5,668 nucleotides of DNA from Bacteroidia bacterium (GTDB taxonomy: Bacteria > Bacteroidota > Bacteroidia > Bacteroidales > Azobacteroidaceae), in contig BNTW01000120.1 in NCBI GenBank assembly GCA_025996895.1, positions 1 to 5,668 of the forward strand, in the 5' to 3' direction. Shown piece after piece: positions 1 through 5,611 of the stretch. The notes under the pieces were generated by a model that saw only the letters and a list, made by a program, of their open reading frames with translations, was not told the DNA's origin and made no database searches. The first letter of the stretch is position 1. The number at the start of each line of letters is the position of its first letter. The translations under genes and the position numbers were made by a program.

Positions 1-616
1 CGATTACGTGGTCTAATCCGCCGAAGCCGATATCGTAACCCCAGCCGTCGCCGCCGATTATCCATTGACTGCGTTTCATGAAGTAACTCTTCAATTCCAA
101 AAGTTCCTTGCACAAGGTGCAGGCGGGACAATTACAAGTCGTTTCTCCCGCTTCTTTCTGTGCTTTAACTGTTGCCAACTGTTCGGCATTTAATGGGCCT
201 TTACTTTCAAAATGTGCTATTACCTCGTCTATCGGAGCGATACCCCATTCGAGAGCAGAAGCGTATTCGTCAGCGGCTTTTCTGCCAGCTGAGCCACCAT
301 CTTCTTTGTTGTCGAGCCATGCTTGTGCGGCATCTTTCACCTTTTGTTGTGTCCAGGGAATTTCCATCAACGCTTTTGTTTTTTCAACCACCCGTTCGCG
401 CATTTTTTCAGTACCGATTTTCATTCCCAAACCGTATTCGGCATTGTCTTCAAACAAGGAATTTGCCCAAGCCGGACCGTGTCCCTGCTCATTTTTGGTA
501 TAAGGGGTGGAAGGAGCTGAACCTGAATAAATTGACGTACATCCGGTAGCGTTGGCAATCATTTGGTGGTCGCCGAACAATTGCGAAATCAATTTCACAT
601 AAGGCGTTTCACCGCC
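1..616 (-). pseudogene. nifJ: Pyruvate:ferredoxin oxidoreductase (NifJ/PFOR) internal fragment, 5' part missing
   Basis: PFOR oxidatively decarboxylates pyruvate to acetyl-CoA and CO2 with thiamine diphosphate (TPP) and Fe-S clusters, reducing ferredoxin in the cytoplasm of anaerobes. The minus strand reads 205 codons without a stop, from GGETPYVKLISQLFGD through NATGC, GPAWANSLFEDNAEYGLGM and KRSQWIIGGDGWGYDIGFGG to DHV at the left edge. These are hallmarks of the PFOR C-terminal TPP-binding domain; GDGW opens the TPP motif and its NN end lies outside the window. The usual enzyme is about 1,170-1,200 residues, so roughly the first 800, including the pyruvate-binding and ferredoxin-like domains, are absent. 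The frame stays open only to an in-frame stop at 653-655, and PFOR similarity stops abruptly near 616. The Cys that normally precedes GETPY, a ligand of the proximal cluster, is Gly here, exactly at the break. A CxCxxCxxC segment (about 79-105) precedes the GDGW motif. Identification is firm; whether the break is biological or an assembly join is unknown. Confidence 0.88.
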
Positions 617-1218
617 ACTGAGCCATTTACAAATATTGTTTTTCCTTGTTGTTTAATGCCATAACTTTCGTGAACGTGTCCAAACAAATGCAGTTTGGGT
701 TGTATTTTCTGTACGGCTTTCAGTAAATCGGCACAACCGATATGTTCGCCGTTTTCTGTTTTGTCCAAAATGCCGAAAGGCGGACAGTGCGTGAGCAAAA
801 CATCTGTATTTTCAGTGATTAACGCCCAGTGCCGAGCCATTTTCGCACCGCGTTCTTCGTTAAAAGCCCAAAAATTGTGAAAAACAGGGCTGTACGGACT
901 TCCCCAAAAGTTTACGCCCTCTATTTCTACACTCGAATCGCAAAGATAATAAGTATTTTCCGGCAGAGTTTGTTGAATTTCTGCCCTTGTTTTGCTTGCA
1001 AAATACAAATCGTGATTGCCTGCGATAAAAATTTTGTGTTTGTAATTCAACGAACTAAACCACTCGATAAAATCCTGCGTGTTTTGTTCGGCTGCGGCTG
1101 CGGGCGTTTTGAAATCCATTGCCGATACATCGCCACCGTGAACAAGCACATCAGCATCGGGCAGGTTTTTCAACTGCCGGTGCTGCGTGTGGGTGTCGGA
1201 AAGGAAGAGGATTTTCAT
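595..1218 (-). CDS. Metallophosphoesterase (calcineurin-like, MPP_239FB-type), C-terminus probably truncated
   Basis: This is a 207-residue calcineurin-like metallophosphoesterase, a family that hydrolyses phosphomono- or diesters at a two-metal centre. All metal-binding motifs are present: D8-x-H10 (SDTHT), GGD at 28-30, GNHD at 67-70, H144 in LTHCPP, and GHVH at 180-183. There is no signal peptide, so it is probably cytosolic. The physiological substrate cannot be read from sequence. Related proteins usually continue after the VN[AG]SV strand for some 15-20 residues; here NGSV (198-201) is followed only by AVKRLM and a stop. The DNA of that tail encodes PFOR in another frame, so the natural C-terminus appears replaced. 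The lost part is beyond the catalytic motifs and activity may survive. The gene starts 26 bases after the TPR gene and is the last of a four-gene same-strand run. No alternative in-frame start is evident. Confidence 0.88.
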   Translation of the reverse strand: MKILFLSDTHTQHRQLKNLPDADVLVHGGDVSAMDFKTPAAAAEQNTQDFIEWFSSLNYKHKIFIAGNHDLYFASKTRAEIQQTLPENTYYLCDSSVEIEGVNFWGSPYSPVFHNFWAFNEERGAKMARHWALITENTDVLLTHCPPFGILDKTENGEHIGCADLLKAVQKIQPKLHLFGHVHESYGIKQQGKTIFVNGSVAVKRLM

Positions 1219-1244
1219 TATTTTATCATTCGTATTTTTAGTTT

Positions 1245-1727
1245 TTAAAGTTCATCAGGCGAAAATGCGTGTACTTTACCGTCAAGCGTAAGATACAGGT
1301 GCTCGCCGAGAAATGCTATATATTTGCCGCGATAATAAAGAAAATCACTGACTTCGTCTTCGCAATATTCGGGCGCAACCACAATTTCACCTGTTTCCTT
1401 GTGGCGGAAACCGTATTTGCCTGTGGTTTCGTCTTGAAACGACTCAAAAAGACTTCCCTTTTCTCTGTATTTTTGGCTTAATAATAAACCTTCTGTTTGC
1501 TCCCGCCAATAATACCCAATATTGCGGGTAAGTTCAATAAATTTGTTCCAGTCATCCAATGCCTCTTCGTATTGGGCAAGTTTCATTTTGGCATGTGCGC
1601 GGTACTGAATCAGAACAAAATCGTCCGGTTTAAGCGAAATTGCCTTGTCAAAATCTGATATTGCTTCATCGTATTTTTCTGCTTTATGTAAGTCAATTCC
1701 TTTTTGATAATATTCTTCTGCTGTCAT
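1245..1727 (-). CDS. TPR protein with C-terminal WG-like repeat module
   Basis: This 160-residue protein has no signal peptide or membrane segment and is probably cytosolic. Residues 2-35 form a clear tetratricopeptide repeat (AEEYYQKGIDLHKAEKYDEA, then DFDKAISLKPDD), and 36-69 form a second (QYRAHAKMKLAQYEEALDDW), followed by a linker helix to about 92. TPRs mediate protein-protein contacts. Residues 102-121 (TGKYGFRHKETGEIVVAPEY) match the WG/KWG repeat pattern, and 133-160 resemble a decayed second copy (GKYIAFLGEHLYLTLDGKV). The first module is very close to the first visible repeat of the WG protein at 4735-5559 (GKYGFKDKKTGKIIVSPKY). The gene starts 24 bases after the unknown gene upstream and ends 26 bases before the phosphoesterase, so it is likely part of the ATPase-led transcript. 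It has no catalytic motif; an adaptor role is only an inference. Confidence 0.85.
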   Translation of the reverse strand: MTAEEYYQKGIDLHKAEKYDEAISDFDKAISLKPDDFVLIQYRAHAKMKLAQYEEALDDWNKFIELTRNIGYYWREQTEGLLLSQKYREKGSLFESFQDETTGKYGFRHKETGEIVVAPEYCEDEVSDFLYYRGKYIAFLGEHLYLTLDGKVHAFSPDEL

Positions 1728-1751
1728 ATTCTTAAATTATTAAGTTTTTTG

Positions 1752-2210
1752 TCATCTGTTTTGATAAAAATCCGAAGGAATTGCTCCAATTATTCTGCGA
1801 GTGCTTGGAATCAATGCTCTGCGGGAATAAAACATATCCAAATATACTTCGTCCAATTCTACTTCTTTTGTGCCGCTACGGAAAACATACAACTGACCTT
1901 TGCGAAACGGCTCGCAAGGGAAAATTTCAAAATTATATAAATAGTCGATTGTGCTGAAAATTTTGTCTTCCAGAATGTCAATATAAATAGGCAATGGACT
2001 TTTTATGAGTATGGCTGCAACTAATATGCTTTCGTCATTTTCACTGTCTTTTTCTTTTTTTTCCACAATGCCGTATTCGAGATATTTTGATTTTATCAAA
2101 AAACGGTGCGAAAAGAATTTCAAACTCATCATCGGCGCGTTTTTAACCCTTATGTCATTGAATATTTCGGTGGTGTTCTTTTTTTCTGTCATGATTTTTT
2201 TATTTTTCAT
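1752..2210 (-). CDS. Hypothetical protein overlapping the upstream AAA_14 ATPase
   Basis: I do not recognise this 152-residue protein. It has no signal peptide, no membrane helix and no cysteine cluster. It is mixed alpha/beta in appearance, with a charged stretch (EKKEKDSENDES, about 51-62), a hydrophobic strand-like segment (ILVAAILI, 63-70) and an aromatic- and acid-rich second half ending in SDFYQNR. Its first codon lies inside the end of the ATPase gene (11-base overlap), which suggests translational coupling. A second ATG at 2190-2192 (residue 7) begins 8 bases after the ATPase stop and follows an A-rich leader typical of Bacteroidota start sites, so MTEKKN may be the true N-terminus. 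The TPR gene follows after 24 bases. The tight linkage suggests a partner of the ATPase, but nothing in the sequence shows a function. That it is a real gene is likely from the uninterrupted frame and spacing. Confidence 0.75.
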   Translation of the reverse strand: MKNKKIMTEKKNTTEIFNDIRVKNAPMMSLKFFSHRFLIKSKYLEYGIVEKKEKDSENDESILVAAILIKSPLPIYIDILEDKIFSTIDYLYNFEIFPCEPFRKGQLYVFRSGTKEVELDEVYLDMFYSRRALIPSTRRIIGAIPSDFYQNR

Positions 2211-3546
2211 TCATTACTTTTTCCAAAACCTTTTCCAGCACGCCGACATAATAAAACGGCAGATTTATCAAATTAAATTCTTTGCCTGCCTGCGTTTTCA
2301 CTTTGTCGATTGAAAATGGTTGCGACCACACTCTAACCGCCCAATCGTGAGGACATTCGTCCATAAACAAATGCAGCGATTTGAGTTTTGAATTGTGTCC
2401 CGATTTTACTTCAATGGGAATAATTTTACTGTCTTTTTGCAAAATAAAATCCATTTCTGCCTCAGAGCCGTATTTTTTTCGTTCCCAAAATCTGCGCGTT
2501 GCCGAAACACGAGTTTCCTGTGCAAGAAGTTCCTGTGCAACAATTTGTTCGGCAATTTTTCCGCGATAAGCATCAAGAATATCTTTTGCTCCGAAAATTT
2601 CTTTTTGAATGTTGGCTGCATAATTGACCAATCCCGTATCGTTCCAAATCAGTTTTGGGGCGCGTTTCAAATCGGCGGGAGCGGGAATTAAAGCGGCAGT
2701 TGTAGGATATACGAGTTCTAAAAGCATTGTTTTTTCCAAAGTGCGAAACGCCTCGCCCATTTCACGCGCTTTGTACACTGATTCTGCAAAACCGCCAAGC
2801 GTAATTTGCTGTGCTGCATACGTCCATCCCTCTTTCAGTATATATCTGATAACGTGCTTCATAGTGTCGTTTTTGGCGTATTTTTCCACATCATCTTTGT
2901 ATCCTGTAAGAATGGTATCGTAAATTTCCGACAAGCCAACAATATCCCGATTTTCAGCAAAATGAGCGACAATTTCGGGCATTCCGCCAATAAGTGTAAA
3001 AGTGTTAAACAAATCCATTGTCATAGAATGGATTCCATTTGTTACAGTTATTGCTTTTACAACTTTTTCAAGTTCACTTTTGCCCATTGCGATAAGAAAT
3101 TCGCAAAACGAACAGGGGCGAACAGCCAGATATTCCACTCGCCCGACAGGAAAAGAAATGTGGCTGTCTATCAGTGTTTCGAGCAGCGAACCTGCCGCAA
3201 TAACGTGCAAATGAGGATATTCCTCGTAAAAATAACGCAAAAGCATCACTGCACGAGGCGAATTTTGTATTTCGTCGATAAAAATCAGAGTAGGAACATC
3301 TTTGCGAGGAGCATTTGCCATAACATAAATTCCTGTCAGCAAGGTTTCCATATTGCTGTAGTTGTCAAAGGGTTGTATATGTTCGGGATTTTCGAGATTT
3401 AGTTTAATATAAATCTCAAAATTTTTACCGAATTCATCAACCAGAGTTGTTTTGCCTACCTGCCGTGCCCCTCGTAGTACAAGCGGTTTCCGTTTGGTTT
3501 TTGCTGCCCAATTTTCTAATTTAGATAATATATCTCGCTGAAACAT
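2200..3546 (-). CDS. AAA_14 / DUF4143 ATP-binding protein
   Basis: This 448-residue protein belongs to the AAA_14 plus DUF4143 ATPases, abundant in Bacteroidota and archaea and mostly without known function. An N-terminal P-loop domain (about 18-150) holds Walker A GARQVGKTT (26-34), Walker B TLIFIDEIQ (86-94), the sensor-like AAGSLLE (117-123) and FPVGRVEYL (132-140), whose R136 is typical of the family. The DUF4143 region covers about 185-385, with GGMPE (187-191). It includes a restriction-endonuclease-like pattern: G329-x3-E333, D366 in EMDFIL, and E379-V-K381 in PIEVKSG. Length is normal for the family and the gene looks intact. There is no signal peptide, so it is cytosolic. It is the first gene of the run and follows a TATCTTTG promoter element and paired direct repeats. 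Its 3' end overlaps the next gene. Family assignment is firm; any nuclease, defence or toxin-related role is inference. Confidence 0.93.
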   Translation of the reverse strand: MFQRDILSKLENWAAKTKRKPLVLRGARQVGKTTLVDEFGKNFEIYIKLNLENPEHIQPFDNYSNMETLLTGIYVMANAPRKDVPTLIFIDEIQNSPRAVMLLRYFYEEYPHLHVIAAGSLLETLIDSHISFPVGRVEYLAVRPCSFCEFLIAMGKSELEKVVKAITVTNGIHSMTMDLFNTFTLIGGMPEIVAHFAENRDIVGLSEIYDTILTGYKDDVEKYAKNDTMKHVIRYILKEGWTYAAQQITLGGFAESVYKAREMGEAFRTLEKTMLLELVYPTTAALIPAPADLKRAPKLIWNDTGLVNYAANIQKEIFGAKDILDAYRGKIAEQIVAQELLAQETRVSATRRFWERKKYGSEAEMDFILQKDSKIIPIEVKSGHNSKLKSLHLFMDECPHDWAVRVWSQPFSIDKVKTQAGKEFNLINLPFYYVGVLEKVLEKVMNEK

Positions 3547-3560
3547 AATGATAATGTTTT

Positions 3561-3608
3561 AATTTGACGGTACAAAGATACAAATATTGTTTCAATTTAA
3601 CGGTACAA
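3561..3608. repeat. Paired 15-base direct repeats in the ATPase promoter (possible operator)
   Basis: AATTTGACGGTACAA (3561-3575) and AATTTAACGGTACAA (3594-3608) agree at 14 of 15 bases and start 33 bases apart, about three helical turns. On the minus strand they read TTGTACCGTCAAATT and TTGTACCGTTAAATT. One copy overlaps the end of the -7 box and the predicted transcript start; the other covers the -33 zone. That placement suits a repressor or autoregulator. Repeat identity is directly visible; the binding role is inferred. Confidence 0.55.
3573..3580 (-). promoter_or_regulatory. Predicted Bacteroidota -7 element for the AAA_14 ATPase gene
   Basis: Read on the minus strand this is TATCTTTG, a full match to TAnnTTTG. 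It would place the transcript start near 3567 and give a leader of about 20 bases before the ATG at 3546. No convincing TTTG-type -33 box is seen at the expected 19-21 base spacing; a TTG lies at 25 bases. The distal copy of the direct repeat falls over the -33 region instead. Confidence 0.5.
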
Positions 3609-3711
3609 CTTGCTCAATTTTGTATCAAATTTAGGGTATAAACGGCTGAAAATTTGTTTTTGTCTGTCATATTTTTATATTTTTAAAAATTGTTCGTTTC
3701 TGCGTTTATAC

Positions 3712-3739
3712 TATCTGTTTTAGATTTGCAAAACAGATA
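3712..3739 (-). terminator. Perfect 10-bp inverted repeat after the membrane-protein gene (possible terminator)
   Basis: TATCTGTTTT (3712-3721) pairs with AAAACAGATA (3730-3739) around an 8-base loop. It lies 27 bases past the stop of the gene ending at 3766, within the 219-base gap (3547-3765) before the ATPase gene. The stem is AT-rich and no uninterrupted T tract follows on the minus strand, so it is not a canonical rho-independent terminator. It may instead be a 3'-end processing hairpin or protein site. A further ATCTG at 3740-3744 could form an alternative short pairing. Confidence 0.35.
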
Positions 3740-3765
3740 ATCTGAAATTTCTTTTTCGGGCATAA

Positions 3766-4719
3766 TTATTTTTTTTTAGAGAAAACGTAACATTTTCCTA
3801 TTTTACCATTGACTATTCGAGTAATACAGGTTTCATTTTCATCGCTAATTATTATAAATTTTTTTGTCTTCATATAGTCTTTAAGTTCGCCATAATTCAA
3901 CTTTAAATAATTCCAATAATCGTTTTCCGTCATCTTAAACTCCGATATTTGCAGTCCACTCCAAATAGTTTTTTTATTTTCTGCCATAAGTTGAATACCC
4001 AAACCATAATTGCGTATGATGCTATCATTGGTACTCCATTTTACAGGGATAAAAACAGGCATACCAACTTCATTATCAGGTGATATTGCAGGGAACGTAA
4101 CGGTGTATTCCTGATTTTTTTTGATTTCTTCCAGCACACCTATCGAGCCTGCATATTTGTCTGAAAAGCCACGAATGTAATGCTGATTAGTCATTTCCAA
4201 TGGCACTTCAAAATCTGCATCACCATAATATGTCCAACGAACAACAACATTCTTTGCGGTCAGTTTTCCCAAATTTCTTACAAAAAATGTCATATCCAGA
4301 TAACTCTCTATCGCTGTTAAAGACTTTTGACCGGTTTTTACTTGGTCTGCCTTTGAAATTTTTATTGCTTGTTGCGCCTGTATAGCCGTAACATTAACAT
4401 AATCCACTTGATAATTTTTTCCGTTTTCTATTTCAAACTCCTCTGTACCTCTCTCGAAATATAAATTGAGGTCTTCGTGGTAATTAATCCTGTTATTCTC
4501 TTTATATTGATAATAGCCCAAAACGCCGCCACCACCAATAATGGCAACCAAAAGAGCAAATAAAGATATTGAAACTGCTTTACCTAATTTGTGGTATATT
4601 TTAGAGAATATTGTTTCTTTACGTTTGGCACTATTATTCTCTTTTGAAACAATATGTACGCTGTTGCTTCCTTTTGATACAACAGTTTTTTGCTTTTTAT
4701 ATTCTCTTCTTCTTCCCAT
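3766..4719 (-). CDS. Single-pass membrane protein with large predicted extracytoplasmic domain, unknown function
   Basis: I do not recognise a named family for this 317-residue protein. The N-terminus (1-46) is strongly basic (MGRRREYKKQKTVV, then SAKRKETIFSKIYHKLGK), followed by one hydrophobic segment at about 47-70 (ISLFALLVAIIGGGGVLGYY). By the positive-inside rule the tail is cytoplasmic and the remaining ~245 residues are outside the inner membrane. That part is rich in alternating hydrophobic residues and contains FFVRNLGKLTAKNVVVRWTY (145-164) and YTVTFPAISP (205-214), which resembles an immunoglobulin-like or CARDB-like beta-sandwich; this is a judgement by eye. Two cysteines near the end (298, 310) could form a disulfide. 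The start is well supported: GGAGG lies 8 bases before the ATG at 4719, one of the few strong Shine-Dalgarno sites here. It begins 15 bases after the WG-repeat gene stop, so the two are very likely co-transcribed. Confidence 0.82.
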   Translation of the reverse strand: MGRRREYKKQKTVVSKGSNSVHIVSKENNSAKRKETIFSKIYHKLGKAVSISLFALLVAIIGGGGVLGYYQYKENNRINYHEDLNLYFERGTEEFEIENGKNYQVDYVNVTAIQAQQAIKISKADQVKTGQKSLTAIESYLDMTFFVRNLGKLTAKNVVVRWTYYGDADFEVPLEMTNQHYIRGFSDKYAGSIGVLEEIKKNQEYTVTFPAISPDNEVGMPVFIPVKWSTNDSIIRNYGLGIQLMAENKKTIWSGLQISEFKMTENDYWNYLKLNYGELKDYMKTKKFIIISDENETCITRIVNGKIGKCYVFSKKK

Positions 4720-4735
4720 ATTTTACCTCCGTTTC
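4720..4735 (-). promoter_or_regulatory. Shine-Dalgarno site of the membrane-protein gene
   Basis: The minus strand between the WG stop (4735-4737) and the ATG at 4719 contains GGAGG followed by TAAAAT before the start. Most other genes in this window have no clear Shine-Dalgarno, so this one fixes the start choice and suggests efficient initiation independent of the gene upstream. Confidence 0.55.
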
Positions 4736-5559
4736 TATTTTACTCTGTTACCTTGCTTGTCAATATAAAATTCTTCGCCGTTTAGTTCTACTTTTGCCAG
4801 CCCGTCAATAAAATCTCTAACATCGTCATATATGAAAGAAATTACTACTTTCCCTACTTTATTTATAAATCCCCATTTATTATTAAAATTTTTCACTCTC
4901 GCAAGTCCTTCACTGAAACGATGCGCATCATAATATTTATCATCAATAATTTTTTTTCCCGTTTTATCAATAAAACCATAGCAAACGGACTTCTTAAAAT
5001 ATGCAAGTTCCTCATTAAAAAAGCCCAATCCTGTATATACAATGGGAATAATTTCTTTATCTGTTTTATCTATATATCCATAATGTGTACCCAATTTTAC
5101 TAATGCAAGTCCGTCTATGAAACGGTAAGCCTCGTTATATTTGAAAGGTATAATTATTTTGTTTGTAATATCAATGTATCCGCACTTACTATAATGATTT
5201 AATTTTACAGCAGCAAGCCCTTCGGAAAAATCAAATATACTTTCATATTGTAAAGGTATCACAATTTTCCCAGATTTATCTATCGCCCCCCAGTTGTCGT
5301 TTTGGCATACGGCTGCTAAACTCTCACTGAAACGGCAAGCATCATCATATTTTGCAGGAATGATTTCATTGCCCTCTTTATCTATATATCCCCATTTACC
5401 ATTTGTTCTAACCGCTGCCACTCCTTCATAAAATTTATAATGTTTCCATTTTTTCCTCAGATTATCGTATTTAGGTGAAACGATTATTTTCCCTGTTTTT
5501 TTATCTTTAAAACCATATTTTCCATTTTCTTCAAATTCTATTAAGGAAATGTCCGTAAA
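4735..5559 (-). CDS. WG-repeat protein, 5' end truncated (no start codon)
   Basis: The protein is made almost wholly of WG (KWG) repeats of about 33-40 residues, following the pattern GKWGYIDKxGxxIIPxKYDxxxxFSEGLAAV. I count seven full copies plus a short final one ending in YIDKQGNRVK. WG repeats are taken to fold as a beta-propeller-like or repeat scaffold for binding; no catalytic residues are expected. The longest start-to-stop frame begins at a GTG at 5421, but this is in the middle of a repeat (YEGVAAVRTN) and the frame stays open upstream through another full repeat (GKYGFKDKKTGKIIV, about 5465-5525) to an in-frame TAA at 5560-5562. No ATG, and no credible GTG or TTG, occurs in 5422-5559. 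The true N-terminus, including any signal peptide, therefore seems cut off by the insertion sequence to the right. The membrane-protein gene follows after 15 bases. Confidence 0.85.
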   Translation of the reverse strand, partial: FTDISLIEFEENGKYGFKDKKTGKIIVSPKYDNLRKKWKHYKFYEGVAAVRTNGKWGYIDKEGNEIIPAKYDDACRFSESLAAVCQNDNWGAIDKSGKIVIPLQYESIFDFSEGLAAVKLNHYSKCGYIDITNKIIIPFKYNEAYRFIDGLALVKLGTHYGYIDKTDKEIIPIVYTGLGFFNEELAYFKKSVCYGFIDKTGKKIIDDKYYDAHRFSEGLARVKNFNNKWGFINKVGKVVISFIYDDVRDFIDGLAKVELNGEEFYIDKQGNRVK

Positions 5560-5573
5560 TTAATTTTACATTT
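5547..5573. repeat. Bulged inverted repeat at the IS/WG boundary
   Basis: AAATGT-CCG-TAAATT (5547-5561) is nearly complementary to AATTTTACATTT (5562-5573): the outer six bases pair exactly and the inner AAATT pairs with AATTT once the CCG is looped out. It lies where the WG frame breaks, so it may belong to the IS terminus, for example as a transposase-binding or subterminal site. AT richness makes a chance origin possible. Confidence 0.35.
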
Positions 5574-5599
5574 ATAGTGTTAGTATCAAAAATTATAGC

Positions 5600-5607
5600 T
5601 AACTTTG
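5600..5607 (+). promoter_or_regulatory. Predicted -7 element of the transposase gene
   Basis: TAACTTTG is an exact match to the Bacteroidota TAnnTTTG motif. A clear TTTG-type -33 partner is not seen; GTGTTAG near 5578-5583 is the closest but its spacing is short. The predicted transcript start falls on or beside the ATG at 5612, implying leaderless or near-leaderless translation. Confidence 0.5.
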
Positions 5608-5611
5608 CGTC

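Noticed and set aside
108..549. Two long plus-strand frames (131 and 125 codons)
   Set aside because: They are antisense to the PFOR segment, whose minus-strand translation matches conserved PFOR motifs over 205 codons.
595..660. A deliberate overlapping fusion or programmed frameshift joining phosphoesterase to PFOR
   Set aside because: There is no slippery heptamer, the PFOR portion starts in mid-domain without its Cys ligands, and such a fusion would make no functional enzyme; a deletion or assembly join is simpler.
829..1248. 139-codon plus-strand frame
   Set aside because: It is antisense to the phosphoesterase gene, which carries all catalytic motifs.
1728..1751. Short inverted repeat CTTAA/TTAAG before the TPR gene
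   Set aside because: Only five A/T-rich pairs in a 24-base gap; too weak to claim as a terminator or operator.
2806..3402. 198-codon open frame on the plus strand
   Set aside because: It lies wholly inside the well-supported AAA_14 gene on the minus strand, and its translation has no recognisable domain and a shadow-like composition rich in Cys, Phe, Ile and Ser.
3664..3690. AT-rich hairpin (ATTTTTA / TTTTAAAAAT) as a terminator
   Set aside because: Almost pure A/T pairing is expected by chance in this composition and there is no GC stem.
4735..5559. Tandem repeat pattern that could suggest a repeat array
   Set aside because: The periodicity of about 100-120 bases is the coding sequence of diverged WG repeats. 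There are no identical repeats or unique spacers as in CRISPR.
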